Notes under the pieces: model-generated
Databases searched by the model: none
Told to the model about the DNA's origin: nothing
What the model saw: the letters and a program-made list of their open reading frames with translations, nothing else
Source: Arthrobacter sp. FW306-07-I
GTDB taxonomy: Bacteria > Actinomycetota > Actinomycetes > Actinomycetales > Micrococcaceae
Assembly: GCF_021800405.1 (NCBI RefSeq)
Contig: NZ_CP084550.1
Span: forward strand, 3,534,001-3,598,000
Direction of reading: 5' to 3'
Length of the DNA stretch: 64,000 bases
In this document: positions 23,193-30,014 of the stretch, one piece after another
How positions within the stretch are numbered: position 1 is the stretch's first letter
Layout of the letters: each line of letters begins with the position of its first letter
Program-made: the position numbers and the translations under genes

Positions 23193-24011
23193 ATGCCCGA
23201 GGAGAAATACGTCGCCGTAGTCACGCGCCCGGTTGCCGAGCCGCAGCCGGGCGAAGCGGCGTTTTTCGACGTGGACAACACCTTGATGCGCGGAGCCAGC
23301 CTCTTCCATGTGGCACGCAAGATGCACCAGCGCGGAGCCTTTACCCTGGCCCAGGCCGCCGGCTTCGCATGGAAGCAGTTCAAGTTCGTGGCCCGCGGGG
23401 AGAACATCGATGACGTCCATGCCGTGCGGGATTCGGCCCTGACGCTGGCCGCCGGGATCACCGTTGACGACATCAAGGCCCTGGGTGAAGAAGTCTACGA
23501 CGAGATGATCGCCTCGCGGATCTGGCCGGGCGCCAAGGCACTGGCGGAGCAGCACCTCAGGGTGGGCCGCCGCGTCTGGCTGGTAACGGCCACGCCCATT
23601 GAGGTGGCCACCGTGATCTCCACCCGCCTGGGACTGACCGGAGCCCTGGGGACGGTGGGCGAAGTGTCGGACGGCATGTACACCGGCCGCCTGGTGGGAG
23701 ACATCCTGCACGGCTCGGCGAAGGCCGTAGCCGTCCAGGCCATCGCCGACGAGGAGGGCCTGGAGCTCAAGCGCTGCTGGGCCTACAGCGACTCCTACAA
23801 CGACGTCCCGCTGCTGTCGCTGGTGGGGCACCCCGTGGCCATCAACCCGGACGCCAAGCTGCGCCGCCACGCGCGGGACCGGAACTGGCCGGTCTACGAC
23901 TTCCGCGCCGGCCGCCGCGCTGCCACGTTCGGCCTCAAGGCAGCCACTTTTGGCGGTGCGATTTACGGCCTTTGGAAGGGCTTCGCCCGGATGCGCGGCC
24001 CGCGGGCGTAG
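23193..24011 (+). CDS. HAD-IB family phosphatase (SerB-like)
   Basis: A 272-residue HAD-superfamily hydrolase of subfamily IB. The nucleophile motif is FFDVDNTLM (DxDxT) near residue 30, motif II is LVTATPIEVA, and motif III/IV is CWAYSDSYNDVPLLSLVG. The C-terminal 40 residues are basic and hydrophobic (TFGLKAATFGGAIYGLWKG), perhaps membrane-associated. Mycobacterial SerB1-type proteins have the same plan and location; they may act on phosphoserine or on lipid-linked phosphates, and the substrate is not certain. The ATG at 23193 was chosen over an in-frame TTG at 23175, which would place the -10-like hexamer inside the gene. Confidence 0.88.
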   Translation: MPEEKYVAVVTRPVAEPQPGEAAFFDVDNTLMRGASLFHVARKMHQRGAFTLAQAAGFAWKQFKFVARGENIDDVHAVRDSALTLAAGITVDDIKALGEEVYDEMIASRIWPGAKALAEQHLRVGRRVWLVTATPIEVATVISTRLGLTGALGTVGEVSDGMYTGRLVGDILHGSAKAVAVQAIADEEGLELKRCWAYSDSYNDVPLLSLVGHPVAINPDAKLRRHARDRNWPVYDFRAGRRAATFGLKAATFGGAIYGLWKGFARMRGPRA

Positions 24012-24025
24012 CCCGGTAACAAACA

Positions 24026-24059
24026 AAATGCCCGCCGCCTCGGAAGGCGACGGGCATTT
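24026..24059. terminator. Bidirectional terminator between the HAD gene and bS22
   Basis: 15-nt arms (24026-24040 and 24045-24059) with one mismatch and a CGGA loop, bounded by AAA and TTT so that it can work in both directions. It separates two convergent genes. Confidence 0.85.
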
Positions 24060-24079
24060 GCACGCTGTTGGAAGTATTT

Positions 24080-24178
24080 CTACTTCTTGTTGCGGCGCTG
24101 GTGACGGGTCTTGCGAAGCAACTTGCGGTGCTTCTTCTTGGCCATACGCTTGCGACGCTTCTTAATAACTGAACCCAC
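24080..24178 (-). CDS. bS22-type mini ribosomal protein (AURKAIP1/COX24 domain)
   Basis: A 32-residue, extremely basic peptide read from a GTG at 24178: it begins GSVIKKRRKRMAKKKHRK after the initiator and ends HQRRNKK. This matches the actinobacterial mini-protein known from mycobacterial ribosome structures as bS22, which sits in the small subunit near the decoding region, and the COX24/AURKAIP1 domain. An AAGGA site lies 8 nt upstream. The gene is too short for routine ORF finding. Mycobacteria have it in the same order with a small HTH protein and a HAD phosphatase. Confidence 0.92.
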   Translation of the reverse strand: MGSVIKKRRKRMAKKKHRKLLRKTRHQRRNKK

Positions 24179-24329
24179 GAAAGTTCCTTACAAACTAGAT
24201 GCAGTACCTGTCTGATGGAGAAGGTCCGCGGACATAGCTACGAACTGAACAACTGACAGATTCTTACAATGACGTAAAACGTTCCTTAACAGGGTACCGC
24301 CTATTGGGAGCGGCTCAGGACAGGCTGCC

Positions 24330-24542
24330 TCAGGCCGTCTCGGTGTGACCGTCCACGACAGCACCCTTAAGGTACTGTTCAACGGCGTTTTCGGGGACCC
24401 GGTAGGAGCGGCCGAAGCGCACTGCCGGCATTTCGCCCGAGTGCACCAGCCGGTAGACAGTCATTTTGGAGACGCGCATGACCTCGGCCACTTCAGCCAC
24501 GGTCAGGAACTTCGCGTTGGAGAAGTTCTGTTCTGCCGACAT
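24330..24542 (-). CDS. Small excisionase/BldC-like HTH DNA-binding protein
   Basis: A 70-residue protein with a single MerR/excisionase-type winged helix-turn-helix: LTVAEVAEVMRVSKMTVYR, then LVHSGEMPAVRFGRSYRVPE. It is almost all DNA-binding domain, so it probably binds as an oligomer, like BldC. The ATG at 24542 has AAAGGA 9 nt upstream; a longer frame to 24632 adds an unlikely N-terminus. It is conserved next to the bS22 gene in actinobacteria. Targets are unknown. There is no phage integrase nearby, so it is a chromosomal regulator rather than an excisionase. Confidence 0.85.
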   Translation of the reverse strand: MSAEQNFSNAKFLTVAEVAEVMRVSKMTVYRLVHSGEMPAVRFGRSYRVPENAVEQYLKGAVVDGHTETA

Positions 24543-24696
24543 TTCCCTATTTTCCTTTGCTGACGGATGGACAACAGTGACCCCAGGTACGTGCCAATGC
24601 GGTGTTCCGATGCTGAGCCATCCACCAACCACCTAAGTAGATACTCTAGATGTTCCTGTGGCAGATGTGAAAGTGGCGGGCCCCCTATTTCATCCC

Positions 24697-25818
24697 CTAA
24701 TTCGACCCCCGGCGCTTCCGTGCCGATGCCGCCAGCTGCTCCAGGACAGACGCGGAGACATCCCAGTCCATACAGGCATCCGTGACGCTTTGGCCGTAGA
24801 CCAGTTCAGCGCGCCCTGCTGCATGGTCCGCGACGTCCAGGTTCTGCGCCCCGCCCACCAGGAAGCTTTCCAGCATGACGCCGGCCACCGCGCGCGCTGC
24901 GGTCCCGCCGTCTTCCAACTGGGCGCCGATCTCCAATGCCACCTCGGCCTGCCGGTGGTGGCTCTTGCCGCTGTTGGCGTGGCTGGCGTCGACGATAAGG
25001 CGGGGATTCAGTCCCTTGCCCCCCAGTTCGTTGGAGGCGCGTTCGACGTCGGCCGCTGAGTAGTTGGGCCCCTTGCGGCCGCCGCGGAGGATGACGTGGG
25101 TGTCGGGGTTTCCGGCCGTTGCCACCAGCGCGGCCCGGCCCTCGCCGTCGATCCCCAGGAACGCCTGGGCCGCCGCCGCTGCCCCGCAGGCGTCGATGGC
25201 CACCTGCAGGCCGCCGTCGGTCCCGTTCTTGAAGCCGATGGGCATGGACAATCCGGAGGCAAGCTGCCGGTGGATCTGGCTTTCGGTGGTGCGGGCACCG
25301 ATGGCACCCCACGAGATGAGGTCGGCCATGTACTGCGGGCTGATCGGTTCCAGGAATTCGGTGGCGGTGGGAAGGCCCAGCGCAGTGACCTGCTGCAGGA
25401 ACTGCCGGGCCGTGCGGAGGCCGGTAACCATGTCGTGGCTGCCATCCAGCCGTGGATCGTTAATCAGGCCCTTCCATCCCACGGTGGTGCGCGGCTTTTC
25501 GAAGTAGGTCCGCATGACGATCAGCAGGTCTTCCTTGTGCTTTTCGGCCTGGCTGACCAGCCGGCGGGCGTACTCCAGCCCCGCCTTGGGGTCATGGATG
25601 GAACAGGGGCCAACAATGACCAGCAGGCGGTCGTCCACGCCGTCCATGATGGCGCGCACCTCGTCCCGTCCGCGTTCGACGACGGCAGCGGCGCGGGCGT
25701 CCAGCGGCAGTTCGGCGAGGAGTTCGGAGGGGGTGGGCAGCGGGGTGAATTCGCTGACGCGCAGGTTCGAGGTGGACTTGGTCTCGGTGGCGGGGGCTGC
25801 TGCTGTTGCGGTGCTCAT
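24697..25818 (-). CDS. 3-Deoxy-7-phosphoheptulonate synthase, class I (DAHP synthase)
   Basis: A 373-residue class I (AroFGH-type) DAHP synthase, which joins phosphoenolpyruvate and erythrose-4-phosphate in the first shikimate step. Signatures are LLVIVGPCSIHDPKAGLEYA near residue 67, KPRTTVGWKGLINDP, GARTTESQIHRQLASGLSMP and the metal-binding IVDASHANSGK. Length is close to 350-390, normal for the feedback-regulated class. The ATG has AGGA 9 nt upstream. The 5' region encodes a leader peptide with clustered aromatic codons and two alternative hairpins, so expression is probably controlled by attenuation in response to charged aromatic tRNAs. It stands alone. Confidence 0.95.
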   Translation of the reverse strand: MSTATAAAPATETKSTSNLRVSEFTPLPTPSELLAELPLDARAAAVVERGRDEVRAIMDGVDDRLLVIVGPCSIHDPKAGLEYARRLVSQAEKHKEDLLIVMRTYFEKPRTTVGWKGLINDPRLDGSHDMVTGLRTARQFLQQVTALGLPTATEFLEPISPQYMADLISWGAIGARTTESQIHRQLASGLSMPIGFKNGTDGGLQVAIDACGAAAAAQAFLGIDGEGRAALVATAGNPDTHVILRGGRKGPNYSAADVERASNELGGKGLNPRLIVDASHANSGKSHHRQAEVALEIGAQLEDGGTAARAVAGVMLESFLVGGAQNLDVADHAAGRAELVYGQSVTDACMDWDVSASVLEQLAASARKRRGSN

Positions 25819-25883
25819 GTTCGGGGTCCTGTTCCAGATGGGAAGCGGGCCCGGATTTCAGAACCCGCCGGAGAAACGGCGAA

Positions 25884-25965
25884 GGGCAGAGAATGATCTC
25901 TGCCCTGTTGGCTCTGAAGGAATGCTGGATGCGTGTCAGTTAGACGCGGGCCCCTCCAGAGCCAA
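25884..25965 (-). promoter_or_regulatory. Attenuator hairpins upstream of DAHP synthase
   Basis: On the minus strand a 13-bp stem (one G-U pair) can form between 25953-25965 and 25908-25920. Directly after it is a perfect 9-bp stem (25897-25905 with 25884-25892, 4-nt loop ATGA on the plus strand). The first arm begins inside the leader-peptide reading frame, just after its aromatic codons. A ribosome stalled there would block the first stem. The second hairpin is the candidate terminator, although it lacks a good U-tract. Confidence 0.65.
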
Positions 25966-25995
25966 CGAAAAATACGCATACCAACGGTTAGTCAT
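25936..25995 (-). CDS. Aromatic leader peptide of the DAHP synthase gene
   Basis: A 19-codon frame from the ATG at 25995 encodes a peptide with R-W-Y-A-Y-F at residues 4-9: one Trp, two Tyr and one Phe codon in six. This is the hallmark of ribosome-mediated attenuation of aromatic biosynthesis. An in-frame ATG at 26007 would add four residues (MVSS). No strong Shine-Dalgarno site precedes either ATG, so a leaderless or weakly initiated peptide is possible. It ends 117 bp before the DAHP synthase ATG. Confidence 0.75.
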   Translation of the reverse strand: MTNRWYAYFSLALEGPASN

Positions 25996-26052
25996 GGAAG
26001 AGACCATAAACCCGGGTGCACGCAGCCGCAAAATCAGTGCGTCACATTCCCT

Positions 26053-27378
26053 TCATCGCGATTCCTGAAGGCCCGCCACCAGTTCGGCGTGCTTTTGGTC
26101 AGTGAGGCGGTACCAGGACATGATGACGACGGCGGCCAGCACCAGGGCGGCGGGCAACAGTCCGGCAGCGGCGCGGATGGCGGTAAGGGTCGGGGCCGCC
26201 TGCTCCTGGACTGATGAGGAGTAGCCGCCCCACGCGAGCGCGAAGGCCACCAATCCTCCGCCGAAACCCATGCCCAGCTTCCGGGTGGCAGCCAGGAGGG
26301 CGTAGTTGATGCCCTGGACCCTGACGCCGGTCTTCCATTCGCCGTATTCCACGGTGTCCGCGATTAGTGCCCAGGTGAGGATGCTGATCGTTGCGGCTGA
26401 AAGCTGGGCCAGGACCATCCCGGCCACCGCCGGCCAGGGTGCTTCCGCCGGCACCAGGAAAACCACCAGTCCGCCTGCGGCGCCGAGCAGGCAGCCGACG
26501 GTGAACACTGCCTTCTTGCCCCATTTGGCCACTGGGCGGGGCATCAGCACGGCGAGTGCCAGGGTGATGACCACCTGTGTTGCGGCCATCAGGGGAAAGA
26601 GGTCCAGGCGGGACAGGACATCGCGCAGGTAGTAGAACTGGGCGGCCACGGTGGCGGAGTTGCCCGTCACCAGCAGCACGGAGGCAAGGCACAGGACCAC
26701 CAGCGGCGAATTGACCCTGAGTGCTTCGATGGTCTGGCGCCAGGTGATTTTGGGGACGCTGCCGGCCACTCGTTCCCGGCAGGCGATCCCGGTGAACACA
26801 TAGAGCCCGGAACCCAGAACCGCGAAGACCAGGGTCATCACGGTGAAGATCTGCTGGACGTCCCCTCCCCCGCCCAGGAGCGGTGCCACGAAGAACCCCA
26901 GCGTCGCCCCCACGGAGAGCCCGCCGATGGTCCGCGCTCCGGCAAGCCTGGCCCGATCGCGGGGGTCCTGGGTCATGGCCCCCACCAGGCAGCCGTACGG
27001 GACGTTAACCAGGCTGTAGGCAAGGCAGACCAGGAAATAGGTGCAGTAGGCGTAGAGGAGTTTCAGTGATGGCTCGACGTCGGGCACGTGGAACACGGCT
27101 ACGCCCAGCACCAGTGGTATGAACCCGAAGATCAGGAAGGGGCGGAACTTTCCCCACCGGGGGCTGTGGAAGCGGTCAACGATCCTGCCCGCGGCGATGT
27201 CCGTGAAGGCATTGAACACCCGCGCGACTACCAGCAGGGTGCCGGCAGCGGCCGCGCCGATCCCGGCCACATCCGTGTAGTAGACCAGCAGGAACATGTT
27301 GGCGGTGCTGATGATCATGCTGTTGGCTGCATCGCCGGCGCCATAGCCTACGATTGCGGCCCTGTTCAAAGGCTTCAT
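26053..27378 (-). CDS. GPH-family sugar symporter (MFS)
   Basis: A 441-residue 12-helix transporter of the glycoside-pentoside-hexuronide:cation symporter family (MelB/XylP type). Recognisable segments are the N-terminus MKPLNRAAIVGYGAGDAAN, the DRFHSPRWGKFRPFLIFG loop and NVPYGCLVGAMTQDPRDRARL. It probably imports a sugar or glycoside with H+ or Na+. It is the last gene of the rhamnose operon strand, 49 bp after the esterase gene, but has its own LacI-type palindrome just upstream (27394-27417). The sugar is likely rhamnose or an acetylated/xylo-type oligosaccharide; the sequence does not decide. Confidence 0.88.
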   Translation of the reverse strand: MKPLNRAAIVGYGAGDAANSMIISTANMFLLVYYTDVAGIGAAAAGTLLVVARVFNAFTDIAAGRIVDRFHSPRWGKFRPFLIFGFIPLVLGVAVFHVPDVEPSLKLLYAYCTYFLVCLAYSLVNVPYGCLVGAMTQDPRDRARLAGARTIGGLSVGATLGFFVAPLLGGGGDVQQIFTVMTLVFAVLGSGLYVFTGIACRERVAGSVPKITWRQTIEALRVNSPLVVLCLASVLLVTGNSATVAAQFYYLRDVLSRLDLFPLMAATQVVITLALAVLMPRPVAKWGKKAVFTVGCLLGAAGGLVVFLVPAEAPWPAVAGMVLAQLSAATISILTWALIADTVEYGEWKTGVRVQGINYALLAATRKLGMGFGGGLVAFALAWGGYSSSVQEQAAPTLTAIRAAAGLLPAALVLAAVVIMSWYRLTDQKHAELVAGLQESR

Positions 27379-27393
27379 TGCTCCCTGTCCCCC

Positions 27394-27417
27394 GGATGAG
27401 AAAACGCTTTCTCATCC
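27394..27417 (-). promoter_or_regulatory. LacI-type operator upstream of the symporter gene
   Basis: Perfect 10-bp arms GGATGAGAAA and TTTCTCATCC around ACGC. The core GAAAACGCTTTC matches the type-B operators at 41957, 51869, 55577, 57794 and 57839. It lies 16 bp before the symporter start, where a bound repressor would block transcription. Confidence 0.75.
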
Positions 27418-27427
27418 GAACAGGAAT

Positions 27428-28447
27428 CTACCCCAGAATCTTGCGCAGAAACACCAGCTGCCGGATCCAGTGATGTTCCTGGCCGCCTTCGTGGTTGTTG
27501 AACCGGTACACCTCGATGTCCTTTACAGCTCCGGTGGCGGATGCGCCGGATGTTCCGGAGCCGTAGGCATTGAAGCTGGCGAAGACGGTGGACGGTGGGC
27601 AGATATCGTCCATCTGGGCAGCCGAGTACAGCGCCGGCGCCGTGGCGTACCGGGCCAGGTTGACGCCGTCGAAGTAGTTGAGGACGGCGAGGATGTCGTC
27701 GTAGCGCTCCCGGTGCCGGGCCAGGAACTGGGCGATCTCCGGGTACGGTCCCCGTGGGGTGATGTCGATGGCGCGGGGGAAGTCCTGCAGGAACGGAACG
27801 TCGGGCAGCGCGGCGATGACGCCGTCGAGCCTTCCGGCGGTGAGCCCCGCCGTGGCCACCACCAGCCCGCCACCCTGGCTGACTCCGGCCAGCACTACTT
27901 TTGTGGCGTCGACGGCGGGGTGGGCCTGGGCCGCTTCCACCGCGCGGAAGGCGTCAACGTAGACGCGGCGGTAGTAGTAGTCCTCGCGGCTGGCGATGCC
28001 CCTGGTCATCAGGCCCGCGTGTGCCACGTCCCCGGCTGACGGATGGGGGTCCGCGGTGTGCCCCAGAGTGCCGCCGTACCCCTGGCCCCGGGTGTCCATA
28101 ATGAAATGCGCGTATCCGGCCTGTGCCCAGCGCGTGTCCTGGTTGACCAGGCCACGGCCGCCGGAATAACCGATGTAGTTCACCACCACCGGAAGCCGGG
28201 CACCTGCCTCCCTGATGGCAGGCAGGTGCAGCCAGCCTTTGACCGGCGCGCCGCCAAAGCCGGAGAAGGTGACGTCGAAAGTGTCGATCACCGTGAGGTA
28301 GTTCTCGACCGGCTCGAAGGTGGCGTTGAGCGGAAAGGCCCGGGCTTCGTCGAGAGTGGCATCCCAGAACGCGCCCAGGTCTTCCGGCGGCGTGACATCG
28401 GAGGTGTAGCTGCGCAGCTGTGCCAGGGGAAGGTCGAAGAGGGGCAT
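27428..28447 (-). CDS. Acetylxylan esterase / cephalosporin-C deacetylase family (AXE1)
   Basis: A 339-residue alpha/beta hydrolase of carbohydrate esterase family 7 type. The start MPLFDLPLAQLRSYTSDVTPPEDL is typical. The nucleophile elbow is GVSQGG, the RGQG motif is in MDTRGQGYGGTLG, and the catalytic His region is NNHEGGQEHHWI at the C-terminus. No signal peptide is present, so it removes acetyl groups from imported oligosaccharides inside the cell. It follows rhaB by 73 bp and is probably part of the rhamnose operon, fitting growth on acetylated pectin side chains or xylan fragments. Confidence 0.9.
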   Translation of the reverse strand: MPLFDLPLAQLRSYTSDVTPPEDLGAFWDATLDEARAFPLNATFEPVENYLTVIDTFDVTFSGFGGAPVKGWLHLPAIREAGARLPVVVNYIGYSGGRGLVNQDTRWAQAGYAHFIMDTRGQGYGGTLGHTADPHPSAGDVAHAGLMTRGIASREDYYYRRVYVDAFRAVEAAQAHPAVDATKVVLAGVSQGGGLVVATAGLTAGRLDGVIAALPDVPFLQDFPRAIDITPRGPYPEIAQFLARHRERYDDILAVLNYFDGVNLARYATAPALYSAAQMDDICPPSTVFASFNAYGSGTSGASATGAVKDIEVYRFNNHEGGQEHHWIRQLVFLRKILG

Positions 28448-28499
28448 CGTTGTCCAGTTCTGTTTCTGTTGTTCGGCGGCTCGCGGTGGGTTCTTCTAT

Positions 28500-28537
28500 T
28501 TCTACTGCACGGATCCCCTTCTACTGCAGAGATCCCT
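28500..28537. repeat. Short tandem duplication at the end of rhaB
   Basis: TTCTACTGCA occurs at 28500-28509 and 28519-28528, each followed by a GATCCC-containing stretch, giving a 19-bp imperfect tandem repeat that covers the last codons of rhaB and the sequence just after. It looks like a recent small duplication. No function is implied. Confidence 0.5.
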
Positions 28538-30014
28538 GGCTCACGCTGACGAGTGGCTCGTAGCGGTGCAGGCTGGTTCCGGCGGCAACAATTCCACGCA
28601 GGAGGGGCAGCCCTCCCGTGGCTGCCCCGGCAGCGCGTGCCTGGACGAGTACGTTGCCAAGGGCGGTGGCTTCGACGGGTCCCGCGATGACCGGTCGGCG
28701 GGCTGCGTTGGCGGTGAGTTGGCAGAGCAAGGCGTTCTGGGAACCACCACCAACGATGTGCACCACGTCCACCTGCCGGTCGGCCAGGCGCTCCGCCGCC
28801 GTGATGGTCCTGGCATAGCCTGCCGCGAGGCTGTCCATGATGCAGCGCGTGATGGCCGCGGGATCGTTCGCCAGGTCCGCACCGGTCCGCCGCACCGCGG
28901 CCCGGATGCGATCGGGCATGTTGTCCGGGGCGATGAAGTCCGGGTCGTCGGCGTTGATCTGCGGCCCGCCGGCGGGAAGTGCCGCGGCGGCAGCCAGCAG
29001 GGCGGCAAGGTCCGGCTGGAACCCTTCCCCGGCCCACGTGCGCTGGCATTCGCTCAGCAGCCACAGCCCGCCCACGTTGCGCAGGTAGCGGACGGTGCCG
29101 TCCACACCGCGTTCGTTGGTGAAGTTGGCTTCCCGGCTGGCCTCCGTGAGGACCGGATGCTTCAGTTCCAGGCCCACCAGGGACCAGGTGCCGGAAGAGA
29201 TGTAAGCGAAGCCGTCCCTGCTGTTGTCCGCTGTCGCGGGGACTGCAACGACGGCGGACGCAGTGTCATGGGAGCCCACCGCCACCACTGTGGTTTCCAC
29301 CGGAAGGCCCACGGCCGCGGCGATGTCCGGCTTGAGGTTCCCGAACGCCTCGCCCGGCTGGATCAGCGGCGGGAACAGGTCCTTCGGCAGGCCCAGTTGG
29401 GTGAAGAACTCGGTGGCCCACTCCCCCGCCACGGCGTCGAACAGCCCAGTGGTGGAGGCGTTGGTGGCCTCCGTCCGGCGCACGCCGGTGAGCAGGAACG
29501 CGATCAGGTCCGGGATGAGCAGGGCCTGCAGCCCGGCCAGGTTCCGTTCGCTGGCCAGCTGGTAAATGGTGTTGAACTGCAGGAACTGCAGCCCCGTGGT
29601 CTGGTACAGGCGCGCCGGGTCCAGGGTGGCGTGGAGAGTCTGGACGGCAGCACGGCTGCGGTCGTCCCGGTAGCTGTACGGCTGTGCCACCAGCTTCCCG
29701 GCCGCATCCACCAGGCCGTAGTCCACGGCCCAGGTGTCGATGCCGATGCTCGCGATCGTTTTACCCTGCACTGCCGCCACCGTGGCGGCAGCCCGCAGGC
29801 CCTCAAGCACCTCGGCGAAGAGGCCGTCGAAGTCCCAGCGGAGGCCGCCGTCGCGCTCCACCACTCCGTTCGGGAAGCGGTGGACGGTCTCCAGCGCCAC
29901 ACGTTCGGGGGAAACCCGTCCCAGCATCACGCGCCCGGAGGAGGCGCCGATGTCGACGGCGGCAAACACGCTGGAGGCAAAATGCGCGTCGACACCGTTC
30001 GGAACCGTGCTCAT
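28521..30014 (-). CDS. rhaB: Rhamnulokinase (RhaB)
   Basis: A 497-residue FGGY-family kinase that phosphorylates L-rhamnulose to L-rhamnulose 1-phosphate. The ATPase phosphate loop is FAAVDIGASSGRVMLG near the N-terminus. The sugar-binding part includes GIDTWAVDYGLVD, and the second half has VGSHDTASAVVAVP and VHIVGGGSQNALLCQLTANA. The DIGASSGR variant of the phosphate loop is specific for rhamnulokinases. Its start overlaps the end of the aldolase/dehydrogenase gene as ATGA, so the two are coupled. It is step two of the rhamnose operon. Confidence 0.95.
   Translation of the reverse strand: MSTVPNGVDAHFASSVFAAVDIGASSGRVMLGRVSPERVALETVHRFPNGVVERDGGLRWDFDGLFAEVLEGLRAAATVAAVQGKTIASIGIDTWAVDYGLVDAAGKLVAQPYSYRDDRSRAAVQTLHATLDPARLYQTTGLQFLQFNTIYQLASERNLAGLQALLIPDLIAFLLTGVRRTEATNASTTGLFDAVAGEWATEFFTQLGLPKDLFPPLIQPGEAFGNLKPDIAAAVGLPVETTVVAVGSHDTASAVVAVPATADNSRDGFAYISSGTWSLVGLELKHPVLTEASREANFTNERGVDGTVRYLRNVGGLWLLSECQRTWAGEGFQPDLAALLAAAAALPAGGPQINADDPDFIAPDNMPDRIRAAVRRTGADLANDPAAITRCIMDSLAAGYARTITAAERLADRQVDVVHIVGGGSQNALLCQLTANAARRPVIAGPVEATALGNVLVQARAAGAATGGLPLLRGIVAAGTSLHRYEPLVSVSQGSLQ

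Noticed and set aside
22080..24020. Rex operator (TTGTGnnnnnnnnCACAA-type) near rex or the glutaredoxin gene
   Set aside because: No convincing palindrome of this form was found by eye in the intergenic gaps.
24188..24382. Small minus-strand frame upstream of bS22
   Set aside because: Overlaps the end of the HTH gene, lacks a ribosome-binding site and a recognisable product.
24330..24542. Phage excisionase as sign of a prophage
   Set aside because: No integrase, att repeats or phage genes nearby; the gene is a conserved actinobacterial chromosomal HTH next to bS22.
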